Shown here: piece by piece, positions 47,163-59,631 of the stretch
How the letters are laid out: each line of letters begins with the position of its first letter
Numbering within the stretch: the stretch's first letter is position 1
NCBI RefSeq assembly: GCF_000341355.1
Contig: NC_020300.1
Location: forward strand, 992,001 to 1,056,000
Source of the DNA: Bartonella australis AUST/NH1
GTDB taxonomy: Bacteria; Pseudomonadota; Alphaproteobacteria; Rhizobiales; Rhizobiaceae
DNA length: 64,000 nt
Reading direction: 5' to 3'
The notes under the pieces: model-generated
Told to the model about the DNA's origin: nothing
Database searches by the model: none
The model's input: only the letters and a program-made list of their open reading frames with translations
Position numbers and translations under genes: made by a program

Positions 47163-48989
47163 GTGCACCAATCTTTTAAAACAATCGCAAATCCAGCCTA
47201 TACTGCAGAACGCATTTCTGCTCTTCGTAAAGAACTTGATCGCTTCGGATTGGATGGATTTCTGGTACCTCGCGCAGATGAACATCAAGGAGAATCTATT
47301 TCTTTGCATGCCCAACGTCTTAGCTGGTTAACTGGCTTCACTGGATCAGCTGGTATAGCGCTAATTTTAAAAAATAAAGCTATTATATTCACAGACGGGC
47401 GTTATAAACTTCAGGCTCGCCAGCAAACCGATTCTCATATCTTTGATTATGAAGATCTGGCTACTTGTTCACCGTCACAATGGCTTGCGAAAAATGGACA
47501 AAAACTTTCTATCGGCTTTGATCCATGGCTCCACACAATTACAGCTACAGCTACGTTGAGACAAGCTTTAGAAGTCGAAGCAAAAGGAAAACTCGTAGAA
47601 AGTCAATCTAATCTCATAGATCTCATCTGGCATGACCAACCACCGTTACCACAGGCAGCTTTATCGCTCCACCTCCTCAAATACGCGGGATGTAGTACTG
47701 ACGAAAAATTGGCACTGATTTGTAAAGATATACAAAAAGTTGGAGCCGGCGGTTTTATCCTCACCGATCCCTCCTCTATTGCGTGGACTTTCAATATACG
47801 TGGTAACGATGTCCCAAACACGCCTTTAGCCCTTTGTTTTGCTCTCATCCCTATCAAAGGAATGCCCTCCTTATTTATCGATAGTAGAAAACTTGGTGCA
47901 GAGCAGAAACAATATCTAGAAAGCTGCGCAAAATTACACGAACCCAAAAAACTCATATCAGAGATAAAAAATCATCTCAAAATAGGAATGATTTTTGCTT
48001 TGGATCCGTCATTAACTTGCGAAAAATTGCGTATTATTATCGAAGAGGAAAACAGCTCTTTTATCACACTGACTAATCCTGTTTCCTTGCCACGTGCCAT
48101 TAAAAATAACACAGAGCAAAATGGTGCACGTAAAGCGCATTTACGCGATGGCGTAGCCCTCACCCGCTTTCTTTCCTGGTTAAATAGACAAACCCCAGGC
48201 ACAGTCAGTGAAATTTCGGCCGCCCAAAAATTAGAGGAATTCCGAGTAACGACGGCAAAAGAAATGGGAGAAAAGCTTGAAGACCTCTCCTTCGATACGA
48301 TCTCTGCAGCAGGTGCTAATGGTGCGATTATTCATTATCGCGTAACCACTGAGACAAACAAAATACTTAACGCTGGTGAAGTTTATCTCGTTGATTCGGG
48401 TGGACAATATCGTGATGGCACTACAGATGTTACACGTACAGTAGCAATTGGTAATATTGGAAAAGAGGAAAAGCACTGTTTTACCCTCGTCCTTAAAGGC
48501 ATGATTGCCCTTTCAACCGCGCGATTTCCAAAAGGCACGCGTGGGCAAGATATTGATGTTTTAGCGCGCATCGCACTATGGAAAGCTGGATTTGATTACG
48601 CGCATGGTACCGGTCATGGAGTCGGATCTTACCTCTCTGTGCATGAAGGACCACAAAATGTTTCGCGCTATGGAAGCCAAGAACTTGTTCCCGGAATGAT
48701 TATTTCTAATGAACCTGGGTATTACCGCGAAGGAGCTTTTGGTATTCGTATTGAAAATTTGATGATTGTGAAGCCAGCACAAAAAATCACCGCTGGTGAT
48801 ATAGATATGCTGTCATTTGAAACACTCACAAATTGCCCCATCGACCGGAGCTTAATCTTGCCAGAACTTTTGACAATAGAAGAACGACAATGGCTTAACA
48901 ACTACCATGCCCACGTTTATAAAATTAATGCACCTTACCTCAACGAAGAAGATAAAAAATGGATGCAAGAAGCCACGATGCCTTTTTGA
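47163..48989 (+). CDS. pepP: Aminopeptidase P family metalloprotease (M24B)
   Basis: This 608-residue, three-domain Xaa-Pro aminopeptidase removes N-terminal residues before proline. Two creatinase-type N-terminal domains (about 1-310) precede the pita-bread catalytic domain. Metal ligands are visible in YLVDSGGQYRDGTTDVTRT (two Asp), HGTGHGVGSYLSVHEGPQ (His), ISNEPGYY (Glu) and FGIRIENLMIV (Glu). The three-domain form, about 600 residues, is the eukaryotic-like cytosolic type also found in Rhizobiales. The start is GTG at 47163 with AAAGGA upstream. The gene is co-directional with prmA and the SCO gene. Confidence 0.93.
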   Translation: MHQSFKTIANPAYTAERISALRKELDRFGLDGFLVPRADEHQGESISLHAQRLSWLTGFTGSAGIALILKNKAIIFTDGRYKLQARQQTDSHIFDYEDLATCSPSQWLAKNGQKLSIGFDPWLHTITATATLRQALEVEAKGKLVESQSNLIDLIWHDQPPLPQAALSLHLLKYAGCSTDEKLALICKDIQKVGAGGFILTDPSSIAWTFNIRGNDVPNTPLALCFALIPIKGMPSLFIDSRKLGAEQKQYLESCAKLHEPKKLISEIKNHLKIGMIFALDPSLTCEKLRIIIEEENSSFITLTNPVSLPRAIKNNTEQNGARKAHLRDGVALTRFLSWLNRQTPGTVSEISAAQKLEEFRVTTAKEMGEKLEDLSFDTISAAGANGAIIHYRVTTETNKILNAGEVYLVDSGGQYRDGTTDVTRTVAIGNIGKEEKHCFTLVLKGMIALSTARFPKGTRGQDIDVLARIALWKAGFDYAHGTGHGVGSYLSVHEGPQNVSRYGSQELVPGMIISNEPGYYREGAFGIRIENLMIVKPAQKITAGDIDMLSFETLTNCPIDRSLILPELLTIEERQWLNNYHAHVYKINAPYLNEEDKKWMQEATMPF

Positions 48990-49522
48990 CTAAATAAAAA
49001 ACACACCTTTTTTCTCCCAGAAACTTTTCTTTATTTTTATCTCTTTCAAGGAAAATTCATGCCGCCTCCCTCTCCCAAAATACCGCTGATTACAGGCAGC
49101 ATCATCAAAGATAGAATAACTAAATATACTTAATCGAATAAGCTAGATGCAACACAGAGTGTATAATTGCTTGAAAGGAAAATACCCTGTTTATAAAAAA
49201 ATGGTCAATCCGCAGCCCAGCTACGTATCCTTAAAATGCAGCACCACACGGTAAAAGCCTAAAGCTGAATCCCAAAGTCCGTGTATCATAGAAACAGGCT
49301 ATGAACATCTGAAGACAAAACGAACCTTTATATAATCTCTTTTCCCTTAAGGGACTTTTTAGTCGTATAAAAGCTAACAACAAATAATAATGGACCATAA
49401 TAGCCGAAGGGAGGATAACAAGATTAAACAGAATTTTCATTACAATACAATGAGATGTAAAAAATATACCTCCTATAATGAGAATATATTGCTAGCCCGT
49501 TCCTCTTTCTAAAAGGGGACAG
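48990..49522. other. Gap of 533 bases between convergent pepP and ligA
   Basis: No supportable gene. The 69-codon minus-strand frame at 49231-49440 has no recognisable feature. An imperfect hairpin just after ligA (GCTAGC arms near 49490-49530) may end ligA transcription. Confidence 0.45.
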
Positions 49523-51694
<2,172 letters not shown>

Positions 51695-51776
51695 TCACAG
51701 CCTGCGGCCACACAATTCCCTGTTATCAATAAAATACAAAAAACCTAAATCCGCTGGTATTTTCTCTTGCTGTCAA

Positions 51777-53444
51777 TTATACCGGTGTTAAGAGCCTTTG
51801 AGCCGCTGCACGCGCCTCATCAGTGATATGTTCTCCCGCCAACATGCGTGCAATTTCTTCTGCACGTTCACGCCCTTCTATTTTACGGATATCTGTAACA
51901 AAACGTCCTTCATCGCCACTTTCAAGCTTTGAAACGAGAAAGTGATCATGAGCTTTGGATGCTACCTGTGGTGCGTGCGTAACAGCAAAAACCTGAATAT
52001 TTTTTGATAAAAGAAGCAACCGCTGCCCAATCGCAGCTGCAACGGCCCCACCAACTCCTGTATCAACTTCATCAAAAATCAGCGTGGGAGCTGATCCACG
52101 ATCAGCTAGCACAACCTTTAACGCCAACAAAAAACGAGATAGTTCACCGCCAGACGCCACACTTAACATCGGCCCAGCTCGTGTCTTAGGATTTGTACGT
52201 ACCCAATATTCAACACGATCTATACCGTCCGCACCGCGCTTTTCAGCATCGCTTTGCATCTCAACAATGAATTCAGCCTTTTCCAATTTTAACGCTGGTA
52301 ACTCGGCCATAACGCTAGCGGACAAATGCCGTGCTACTTCTTGGCGTTTTATCGAGAGTGCTTGTGCTGATATATCGTAATTTTTTTGCGCTTCTAGAAC
52401 TTCAGATTCTAAACGTGCTAAAGTGATTTGAGCAGAATCTAAATGAGCAAGCTCAGAATTCATTTTATCACGCAACTGAACTAATTCATCTGTAGAAATA
52501 TGGTATTTACGAGCCAAACCCCGAAGTGCAAAAAGGCGCTCTTCTACCTTCTCTAACTCGCCGGTATCAAAATTCGACGCCCGCATCGCAACTTCAATAG
52601 CATCTTGAGCTGTCGTAAGTGTGTGCAGCGCGTCGTCAATGGATTTTACTATAGGCGCGATTAACGCTTGTGCTTCAGGAATTTTACGTTCTAAGCGCCT
52701 TACCAAATTGGAGAGGACAGAAATCGGCGATTTTGGGCCATTTAAGAGGTCATCGGCTTCCTTAATGTCTGTCGCTATTTTTTCTAATTTAAGCATATCC
52801 GCGCGACGAATGGACAGCGTATCTTCTTCTCCAACTTTGAAATCGAGCTTCTCGAGTTCTTCTACACTCGCGTGAAGATAATCAGCCTCACGCATTGCAT
52901 CTGTTACTTCAGCACGCTGTTGCTGTAGACGCTCTTCCAATTTACGCCATGCCCAGTAGCATTTTCGCACATTTTCCGTTTCGTTATCAAGTCCACCAAA
53001 AGCGTCTAATAACTGACGGTGCGTGCCGACATCAATGAGCGCGCGGTCATCATGCTGCCCGTGAATTTCAATCAACATACGGCCAATATCGCGCATCAGA
53101 GCAACTGTAGCTACCTGATCATTGATAAAAACGCGGCTACGGCCGTCGCCTAATTGCACGCGCCGTAAAATAACATCACCCTCATCATCAAGACCACTTT
53201 CACGGATGAGCTGGCGGGCTGGATGGGAAATAGGCACATCAAAAACGGCCGTTACCTGTCCACGCTCCGCTCCATGGCGCACAAACGAAGCACCCCCGCG
53301 TCCGCCGAGAGCAAGCGATAAAGAATCGAGTAAGATGGACTTCCCTGCACCTGTTTCCCCGGTTAAAATTGACAACCCCCCTGTGAAACGAATATCGAGC
53401 TTTTCGATCAAAATAATATCATGAATCGAAAGCTGTATCAGCAT
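51777..53444 (-). CDS. recN: DNA repair protein RecN
   Basis: This 555-residue SMC-like ATPase acts early in double-strand break repair. The Walker A GETGAGKS is at residues 29-36. Two long helical arms (about 150-220 and 260-380) form the coiled coil. The C-terminal half has the signature VASGGELSRFLLALKVVL and Walker B PTLIFDEVDTGVGG, with VTHAPQVASKAHDHFLV following. It starts six bases after the bamD stop, so the two are probably co-transcribed. Confidence 0.96.
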   Translation of the reverse strand: MLIQLSIHDIILIEKLDIRFTGGLSILTGETGAGKSILLDSLSLALGGRGGASFVRHGAERGQVTAVFDVPISHPARQLIRESGLDDEGDVILRRVQLGDGRSRVFINDQVATVALMRDIGRMLIEIHGQHDDRALIDVGTHRQLLDAFGGLDNETENVRKCYWAWRKLEERLQQQRAEVTDAMREADYLHASVEELEKLDFKVGEEDTLSIRRADMLKLEKIATDIKEADDLLNGPKSPISVLSNLVRRLERKIPEAQALIAPIVKSIDDALHTLTTAQDAIEVAMRASNFDTGELEKVEERLFALRGLARKYHISTDELVQLRDKMNSELAHLDSAQITLARLESEVLEAQKNYDISAQALSIKRQEVARHLSASVMAELPALKLEKAEFIVEMQSDAEKRGADGIDRVEYWVRTNPKTRAGPMLSVASGGELSRFLLALKVVLADRGSAPTLIFDEVDTGVGGAVAAAIGQRLLLLSKNIQVFAVTHAPQVASKAHDHFLVSKLESGDEGRFVTDIRKIEGRERAEEIARMLAGEHITDEARAAAQRLLTPV

Positions 53445-53450
53445 ATTAAA

Positions 53451-54344
53451 TCAATGCTTCCTATTTTGATCATGGCTAAAGGCACGCGAAATCCAAGAAG
53501 ATTTGTATTCTTTTGGTGACACACTATTCTTCTGCAGCAAATTATAAGCAAATACGTACCACTGACTTCTCGGGTAATTATATCCTAAAATTGCCGCTGC
53601 TGTTTGAGCCTCTGCGGTCAAACCAAGAGCGAGATTAACCTCCGTCAGACGATAAAGCGCTTCTTCAATTTGGTTCGTATCTGAATACTCTTCTAGCACC
53701 GTACGAAACCTTTTGCTTGCCGCTAGATACCGCCGACTTTCTTCATAGTAACGACCAACTTGCATTTCTTTACCGGCTAATTGCTCCCGACCAAAACGTA
53801 TTTTAGCTTTAGCATCTTCAACATACTTAGATTGCGGGTAATTTTCCACTAGAATCTGCATAGCAGCGACAGCACGCTTGGTATCTTTTTGATCACGCGT
53901 AACATCAGGAATTTTATGAAAAGAAGAAAGGCCAATGATATAATAAGCATAAGCAGTATCTTCAGAAGCCGGATAAAGATTAATATAACGTTGTGCCATA
54001 CTTATTGCATCATCGTATTTAGCCGATCGGTAATTTGTGAAAGCACCCATTACCAAAGACTTACGCCCCCATTCTGTATAAGTATATTGTTTTTCAATAA
54101 CAGAAAACTTTTTCGACGCTTCATCAAGCCGCCCTATATCAAGATTAGCGAGTGCTTGATTATACAATAAATCTGGCGGATCCATTACTAAAACGTACGC
54201 AGACGGACTCAAGGTGTTTTTTCCTGTGGTAAAACACCCCGCCAATAAGCAGACTCCCCCCCAAAAAAGCCCCGTAAATATTTTGCGTACAGTGCTAGAT
54301 TTTCTATGTATCATATTTCCAATATATGTACTAGATTGCGTCAT
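53451..54344 (-). CDS. bamD: Outer membrane assembly lipoprotein BamD
   Basis: This 297-residue lipoprotein is the essential partner of BamA in inserting beta-barrel proteins. A lipobox, LLAGC, near residue 37 predicts processing by signal peptidase II and retention in the outer membrane. Five TPR-like repeats follow, with marks such as LYNQALANLDIGRLDEASKKF and VENYPQSKYVEDAKAKI. The signal peptide is long when started at 54344 (GGAGG upstream); an internal ATG at 54314 (MIHRKSST) would give a normal-length signal and is an alternative. It lies between lpxC and recN, the standard order. Confidence 0.93.
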   Translation of the reverse strand: MTQSSTYIGNMIHRKSSTVRKIFTGLFWGGVCLLAGCFTTGKNTLSPSAYVLVMDPPDLLYNQALANLDIGRLDEASKKFSVIEKQYTYTEWGRKSLVMGAFTNYRSAKYDDAISMAQRYINLYPASEDTAYAYYIIGLSSFHKIPDVTRDQKDTKRAVAAMQILVENYPQSKYVEDAKAKIRFGREQLAGKEMQVGRYYEESRRYLAASKRFRTVLEEYSDTNQIEEALYRLTEVNLALGLTAEAQTAAAILGYNYPRSQWYVFAYNLLQKNSVSPKEYKSSWISRAFSHDQNRKH

Positions 54345-54493
54345 AGTTTTTCTGGCCTCCAGAGAATGTCATTTTGTAGCAAAAGCCGTTTACTAAAAGG
54401 CCTTATACTATATTGCTATACCCCCGCTAACTGATTTATAGGCTTGCAATCAATCAAACCAAGGAGAAATTTTCAAGTCGCCTTGCACTTCAC

Positions 54494-55366
54494 CTACAAA
54501 TTACTCTTTTCGTAGCAAGATTCATCCGCTAAAACCGCTTTGACCAACCGCGAATTAAGAGCGTGTCCACTGCGATATGAACGAAATAACCCAATAAAAG
54601 GCGCGCCAAGCAGAGCAGTATCACCGATCGCGTCAAGCACTTTATGCCGAACAAATTCATCTTCAAAATAAAGACCACCCGAATTAATGATTTGGTCGTC
54701 AAGACCGATGATAAGGGAATTTTCTAAAGAAGAACCTAACCCTTTTCCAGAAATCCACAATTTTTCTACGTCTTTTACAAAACCAAAGGTACGCGCACGT
54801 GATAAATGATCACGAAATCCCTCTGAAGTAAGTTCAAAGCTTAATTGTTGTTCCCCAATAACAGACGAAGAAAAAGAAATCGAAACATCAAAATGGCGTC
54901 CATTAAACGGTAAAAATTCTGCAAAGCCGTAAGCAGTTTCAACGCGCACTGGTTTTTTAATAACGAAATAAGAACGCAACGCCGCCTGCTGAACAGTGCC
55001 AACTTCCTCAAATCTCTGACAATACTGCCACGAAGCACCGTCTAAAATAGGAACCTCATTGCTTGATACCTCAATGACAAGATTATCCAAATCATAAGCA
55101 GCAATTGCTGCCATCAAATGCTCAATTGTTTCAACTCTTACTTCTCCATTTCCAAGCACCGTTGATAATTCAGTAGTTCCTGTTTGCGATGCATGTGCCC
55201 GAAATATTTTTTCTTTTCCATTTGCCCCGCAACGCTTAAAAATAATACCACATTCAGCATCAGCTGGACAAATCTTTACGACAGATGAGCGCCCACTATG
55301 GACACCACGTCCCTCGAATGTAATCATATTTTTAAGAGTCAGCTGATATTTTTGCAAAGATTTCAT
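54494..55366 (-). CDS. lpxC: UDP-3-O-acyl-N-acetylglucosamine deacetylase
   Basis: This 290-residue zinc enzyme carries out the first committed step of lipid A synthesis. Zinc ligands and catalytic residues are visible in VETIEHLMAAIAA (His83) and in FVRHKVLDAIGDTALLG (His and Asp). Other marks are EVPILDGASWQYC, RARTFGFVKDVE and SGKGLGSSLENSLI. The length is a little shorter than the usual 300-315. It has its own start after a terminator that ends the ftsZ transcript, so it probably has its own promoter. Confidence 0.96.
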   Translation of the reverse strand: MKSLQKYQLTLKNMITFEGRGVHSGRSSVVKICPADAECGIIFKRCGANGKEKIFRAHASQTGTTELSTVLGNGEVRVETIEHLMAAIAAYDLDNLVIEVSSNEVPILDGASWQYCQRFEEVGTVQQAALRSYFVIKKPVRVETAYGFAEFLPFNGRHFDVSISFSSSVIGEQQLSFELTSEGFRDHLSRARTFGFVKDVEKLWISGKGLGSSLENSLIIGLDDQIINSGGLYFEDEFVRHKVLDAIGDTALLGAPFIGLFRSYRSGHALNSRLVKAVLADESCYEKSNL

Positions 55367-55440
55367 AACATCACTTCATCAATTTTCTTTGAGGACCTTC
55401 CAAAAGGCCAGCAAAATAATGAAAAGATATCCGTATAAGT

Positions 55441-55478
55441 AATAATAAACCCGCTTATCATAAGCGGGTTCACGAGGA
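55441..55478 (-). terminator. Intrinsic terminator after ftsZ
   Basis: On the minus strand AACCCGCTTA and TAAGCGGGTT form a perfect 10-base stem around TGA, followed by TATTATT. It lies about 115 bases after the ftsZ stop. Confidence 0.75.
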
Positions 55479-55586
55479 GGATATAGAAACTTTTACACAA
55501 ACTCAACAGATTTCACTCCAATAAAAACCATTTTTATATCATAAAAAAGACACAAAAATTTTATTTTTTCCCGGTTTTTCCGTCTG

Positions 55587-57356
55587 TTAATGTGACTGAC
55601 GGCGTAAAAATGCCGGTATCTCCAGTTGATCTTCTTCATCCACAAAAGTGCGCTGATCCTGCGGTGCCTGTGCTCGCGAATCAGTAGAGCGATGCGGAAC
55701 ATAAACGGCAGAATCAGGAAAAGATTCTGGGGAATTTTTATCAGAAATCTGGGACTCCTCTCCATGCTGTAAAGGCTTTACAGCAGGCTCTAGCCGGGCC
55801 TCTAGTTCAGTTTCTTCACGGTATGTTAAGCTTTGTTTCAAACGCTGCCAAAGATTACGCGGTCCTTGATCAGAAGCAAAAAAACCTCTATCCTGGTCGT
55901 GAGCAACGGAAGAAAAATCCTTTAATTCAGGCAGCCGCGCCGGCGCTGAGGGGGGTTGCGTTTGTTTTTCCTTCCGTTCTGCAACCTCAGCCACTTCGTC
56001 GAAAGCACGCACTGTTGCCCCTACACTGATCGCTGTAGCAGCAGGCTGTTGAGAAACGCGGCCAATCTGCATACGCGGCGCGGCTGATGCGCCTAATACA
56101 CCCGATATCTGCCCATGAGCTACACTATGCCCGTAAAGAGTCGGGCTTATATTTCGTCCGGAAATTACATCTGCGTTCTGTGAAAAAATCTGACTTTTGG
56201 GGCGAAATTGCTCCTCAATTGGCTGACTTACGTTTACTTCAGGTACTTCCGCTACCTCTACCATTGTTTCAGAGCGCGATGACGCTGATTGAATATGAGA
56301 AGAAACTTGGGTCGTTCCAGCGTCATTTTTGCGAATCGAAGCCACGGGCCGCTGAAATTTAGGGTTAGAAAGCTGAGCTGTATCATCAACGACACGGTCA
56401 ATACCCGTCGCAACAACAGAGACACGGATAACACCCTCAAGTGACTCGTCATCGATAGCACCAAAGATAACATTCGCGTCGATATCAACTTCTTCGCGAA
56501 TGCGATTAGCAGCTTCGTCCACTTCAAACAAAGTCATATCGCGACCGCCAGTAATCGAAATCAAAAGACCACGAGCTCCGCTCATAGAAGTTTCGTCTAA
56601 TAACGGATTCGCAATAGCAGCCTCAGCAGCGGCCAAAGCGCGCCCTTCACCAGATGCCTCGCCCGTACCCATCATCGCACGACCCATTTCATGCATAACG
56701 GAACGAACATCCGCAAAGTCAAGATTAATCAATCCCTCTTTAATCATTAAATCCGTAATAGAGGCAACACCGGAATAAAGTACCTGGTCCGCCATAGCAA
56801 AAGCGTCAGCGAATGTTGTCTTTTCGTTCGCAATGCGAAAAAGATTCTGGTTAGGAATAACAATTAATGTATCAACAGACTTTTGTAATTCTTCTATACC
56901 AGCCTCTGCTGTCTTCATACGGCGCGCGCCTTCAAATTGAAAAGGTTTCGTTACGACGCCAACAGTCAAAATACCTTTCTCACGAGCTGCACGAGCAACA
57001 ACAGGCGCAGCCCCAGTTCCGGTACCGCCCCCCATACCTGCCGTAATAAAAACCATATGAGAATCGGCGAGATGATCAATAATCTCATCAATACATTCAT
57101 CTGCAGCTGCCTGTCCGACTTCTGGTAAAGCACCAGCGCCCAGACCTTCTGTAACTGCTGCACCAAGTTGGATCAAACGCTCAGCTTTTGACATAGCCAA
57201 AGCCTGTGCATCTGTATTAGCAACAACAAAATCAACTCCTTGGAGACCAGCATGTATCATGTTATTTACGGCATTTCCACCACCACCGCCAACACCAAAG
57301 ACGGTAATGCGTGGTTTCAATTCCGCAATATCTGGCCGGTGCAGATTAATCGTCAT
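55587..57356 (-). CDS. ftsZ: Cell division protein FtsZ (long form)
   Basis: This 589-residue tubulin-like GTPase assembles into the division ring. The GTP-binding loops are [15 protein letters not shown] (about 20-34) and the tubulin signature [10 protein letters not shown] (109-118). The T7 loop [11 protein letters not shown] is present. The globular core ends near residue 320. A long, Gln-, Ser- and Ala-rich linker of about 250 residues follows, and then the conserved C-terminal peptide [12 protein letters not shown] that binds FtsA and other partners. E. coli FtsZ has 383 residues; the long linker is known in Rhizobiales. The frame is open to 57380, but AAGGAAAAGAAA just before the ATG at 57356 and [16 protein letters not shown] support this start. 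Confidence 0.97.
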   Translation of the reverse strand: MTINLHRPDIAELKPRITVFGVGGGGGNAVNNMIHAGLQGVDFVVANTDAQALAMSKAERLIQLGAAVTEGLGAGALPEVGQAAADECIDEIIDHLADSHMVFITAGMGGGTGTGAAPVVARAAREKGILTVGVVTKPFQFEGARRMKTAEAGIEELQKSVDTLIVIPNQNLFRIANEKTTFADAFAMADQVLYSGVASITDLMIKEGLINLDFADVRSVMHEMGRAMMGTGEASGEGRALAAAEAAIANPLLDETSMSGARGLLISITGGRDMTLFEVDEAANRIREEVDIDANVIFGAIDDESLEGVIRVSVVATGIDRVVDDTAQLSNPKFQRPVASIRKNDAGTTQVSSHIQSASSRSETMVEVAEVPEVNVSQPIEEQFRPKSQIFSQNADVISGRNISPTLYGHSVAHGQISGVLGASAAPRMQIGRVSQQPAATAISVGATVRAFDEVAEVAERKEKQTQPPSAPARLPELKDFSSVAHDQDRGFFASDQGPRNLWQRLKQSLTYREETELEARLEPAVKPLQHGEESQISDKNSPESFPDSAVYVPHRSTDSRAQAPQDQRTFVDEEDQLEIPAFLRRQSH

Positions 57357-57424
57357 TTTCTTTTCCTTTTCATAAGACACCGCGAGCCGAAGCGATGAAA
57401 ATTAGCTTTTTCAAATAAATTTAC

Positions 57425-58723
57425 CTAAAAACTCTCACGCAACCACTGACTAACACGCTGAAAATACCCACCCGTGCCTGTCAACAAACTATTTACCGCA
57501 ACCTGAATTGTTCTTTCTTCAAAACCCGCTAATTGTGGGTAAATTAACAGTCCAGCAGCAGACGAAAACGCCGCCCCCTTTGCAAGAGAGGGAAGCTTAG
57601 AAATGCCCAAAGGCCGCCCCATACGAACATCTCTCCCCAATATACTACGTGCCACCTCCGGCAAACCTGTTAACTGGCTTGCTCCCCCGGTCAAAACGAC
57701 ACGTTTACCAATGACGTGACCAAAACCAGAACGGCTCAAACAATCACGTATCATCTCTAATATTTCTTCAACACGCGCACGAACAATACGACCCAAAACA
57801 GCGCGTGGATATTGAGCTTCGCGACGCTCACCCCCAATTTCCACCACATTGATCATACGCCGATCATCAGCACTCGCTAAAAATGTCGAGCCATAGATAA
57901 CTTTTAAACGCTCCGCTTCTTCAACAGACATAGAAAGCCCGCGCGCGACATCAAGGGTTATGTGGCGCCCCCCGACTGCAAGCGCATCAGCATGAACAAA
58001 TTTTCCTTCATAAAACACTGAAAATGTCGTTGTCCCTCCGCCAAAATCAATACACGCTGCCCCCAGACGCGCTTCATCGCTCATTAAAACTGAAAGACCG
58101 CTGGCAAAAGGCGTCGCTACCATTGCCTCAACACTTAAATGAGCACGATTAATGCAAGCTTCTAAATTACGTAAAGGAGCCATTTCTGCTGTTACAACAT
58201 GCACATCCATACCAAGTGATCCACCCATCATCCCGACGGGATCAAAGATTCCTTTATCTCCATCTAAAGAATAAGATATAGGAACTGAATGCATAATATG
58301 GCGCTCAGTATCAAAAGCCTTCCGTGAAACATCTGCTAATGCTGTCCGCATATCGCGCGCAGTCACTTCACGTCCCCCCAAACGCGCTATCCCACTGACA
58401 AGAGCGCTTTTTAACCGACTTGAAGAAAAATTTACAATCACCGAATCCACTATTAAACCAGCCATTTTCTCTGCTGCATCAACAGCCAAACGTATAGACT
58501 TTTCTGCTGCAAGCATATCTGTCACAATACCGGATTTAACGCCACGTGAACGTTGCACACCAAACCCCAAAATTTCCATCGAATGCGTGCGGCCATGTAA
58601 ACACTGCGCGCGTTCCAAAGGGCGTAAGCAAGCAATAAAGCAGACAACTTTACTAGAGCCCACATCGAGAACTGTTAAAAAACGCGTTTTCCGCCCTCCT
58701 CCGTGATGCGAACCCAACAACAT
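57425..58723 (-). CDS. ftsA: Cell division protein FtsA
   Basis: This 432-residue actin-like ATPase tethers FtsZ to the membrane and recruits later division proteins. ATP-binding blocks are LTVLDVGSSKVVCFIA (phosphate 1), GAACIDFGGGTTTFSVF (phosphate 2) and VVLTGGASQLTG (adenosine). The amphipathic C-terminal helix (about residues 418-432, QRVSQWLRESF) would bind the membrane. The stop of ftsQ and the start of ftsA share one base, so the two are coupled. It is followed by ftsZ after 68 bases. Confidence 0.96.
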   Translation of the reverse strand: MLLGSHHGGGRKTRFLTVLDVGSSKVVCFIACLRPLERAQCLHGRTHSMEILGFGVQRSRGVKSGIVTDMLAAEKSIRLAVDAAEKMAGLIVDSVIVNFSSSRLKSALVSGIARLGGREVTARDMRTALADVSRKAFDTERHIMHSVPISYSLDGDKGIFDPVGMMGGSLGMDVHVVTAEMAPLRNLEACINRAHLSVEAMVATPFASGLSVLMSDEARLGAACIDFGGGTTTFSVFYEGKFVHADALAVGGRHITLDVARGLSMSVEEAERLKVIYGSTFLASADDRRMINVVEIGGERREAQYPRAVLGRIVRARVEEILEMIRDCLSRSGFGHVIGKRVVLTGGASQLTGLPEVARSILGRDVRMGRPLGISKLPSLAKGAAFSSAAGLLIYPQLAGFEERTIQVAVNSLLTGTGGYFQRVSQWLRESF

Positions 58724-59631
58724 TACACTCCCCCTGCCTTCAGCGCCTTCAAGGCCCGTTCTTCTCCTCTCACAGCTTCGTGATAACGCTCCAACATTTC
58801 ATCTGATAAAGCGACAGTGATCCGGTCAGAAAGACGCAAATCAATACTTAAAATATCGCGCGAAAAAAGATCTTCTAGCACACCCGTTTTGGTGAGAAAA
58901 ATAAGCCTTTCAACAGCACCTTTTTCGGGCAACATAATACGCATTCCATTATCCAAAATAACGTCCCAACGCCGATCACCTACACGCACATAAGAGCGGA
59001 TATGATCGCGAAATTGCGGACACACTGAAAGCGACTGAATAAATAATTTAGCAGCATCCTGCGCACCTTGGCCGACCACAAGCGGCAAATTCTGAACTAG
59101 ACCTGCCTGAAATGGTACAATCACGCGCCCTGTACCATCAATAATATCCATCACGCCATCGTGCTGCCAAATTGCATACGGCTCGCGTTCCACCACAGAA
59201 ATGCGCACCCTATTAGGGTAAATTTTTTGAACATCAGCCGACTGAATCCAGGCCTGTTGTTCCAAAACGGAACGCGCTTCATCCACATCAAAATTAATAA
59301 TTGATGAACGAGCATCAAGCCCCAAAATTTTCAAAATATCCTTTTCTGCCAAGCGCTTACCGCCATTTACCTCAATGTTGGCAACCATAAAACCAACACT
59401 CGATGCAGCGTCTTTCATGATGCTACCCACACGACCGCTCGATAAAAGACCATAAAGACCAGAAAGAAAGAAAAAAAACAAAACTGCGAAAGAACCAAAA
59501 CAACGGAAAGCGTAACGATCTCTGAACATAAACTGGGGTATAAACCGGAGGCAGCGGCGGTAAAGACGAGGCAAAACCGGCGCTGACAGCACCACAGAAA
59601 CACTCATTTTACTAACATTTAACGCATGCAC
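58723..59631 (-). CDS. ftsQ: Cell division protein FtsQ
   Basis: This is a single-pass membrane protein of the divisome of about 302 residues, which links FtsZ-side and wall-synthesis proteins. It has a cytoplasmic N-terminus of about 40 residues, a membrane segment (about residues 45-65) and then a POTRA domain starting at [21 protein letters not shown]. The periplasmic beta domain has [19 protein letters not shown] and [15 protein letters not shown]. The frame is open to an ATG at 59652, but GGAGGA six bases before a GTG at 59631 makes that the better start. It still lies inside the end of ddl, so the two genes overlap by 13 bases. Confidence 0.92.
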   Translation of the reverse strand: MHALNVSKMSVSVVLSAPVLPRLYRRCLRFIPQFMFRDRYAFRCFGSFAVLFFFFLSGLYGLLSSGRVGSIMKDAASSVGFMVANIEVNGGKRLAEKDILKILGLDARSSIINFDVDEARSVLEQQAWIQSADVQKIYPNRVRISVVEREPYAIWQHDGVMDIIDGTGRVIVPFQAGLVQNLPLVVGQGAQDAAKLFIQSLSVCPQFRDHIRSYVRVGDRRWDVILDNGMRIMLPEKGAVERLIFLTKTGVLEDLFSRDILSIDLRLSDRITVALSDEMLERYHEAVRGEERALKALKAGGV

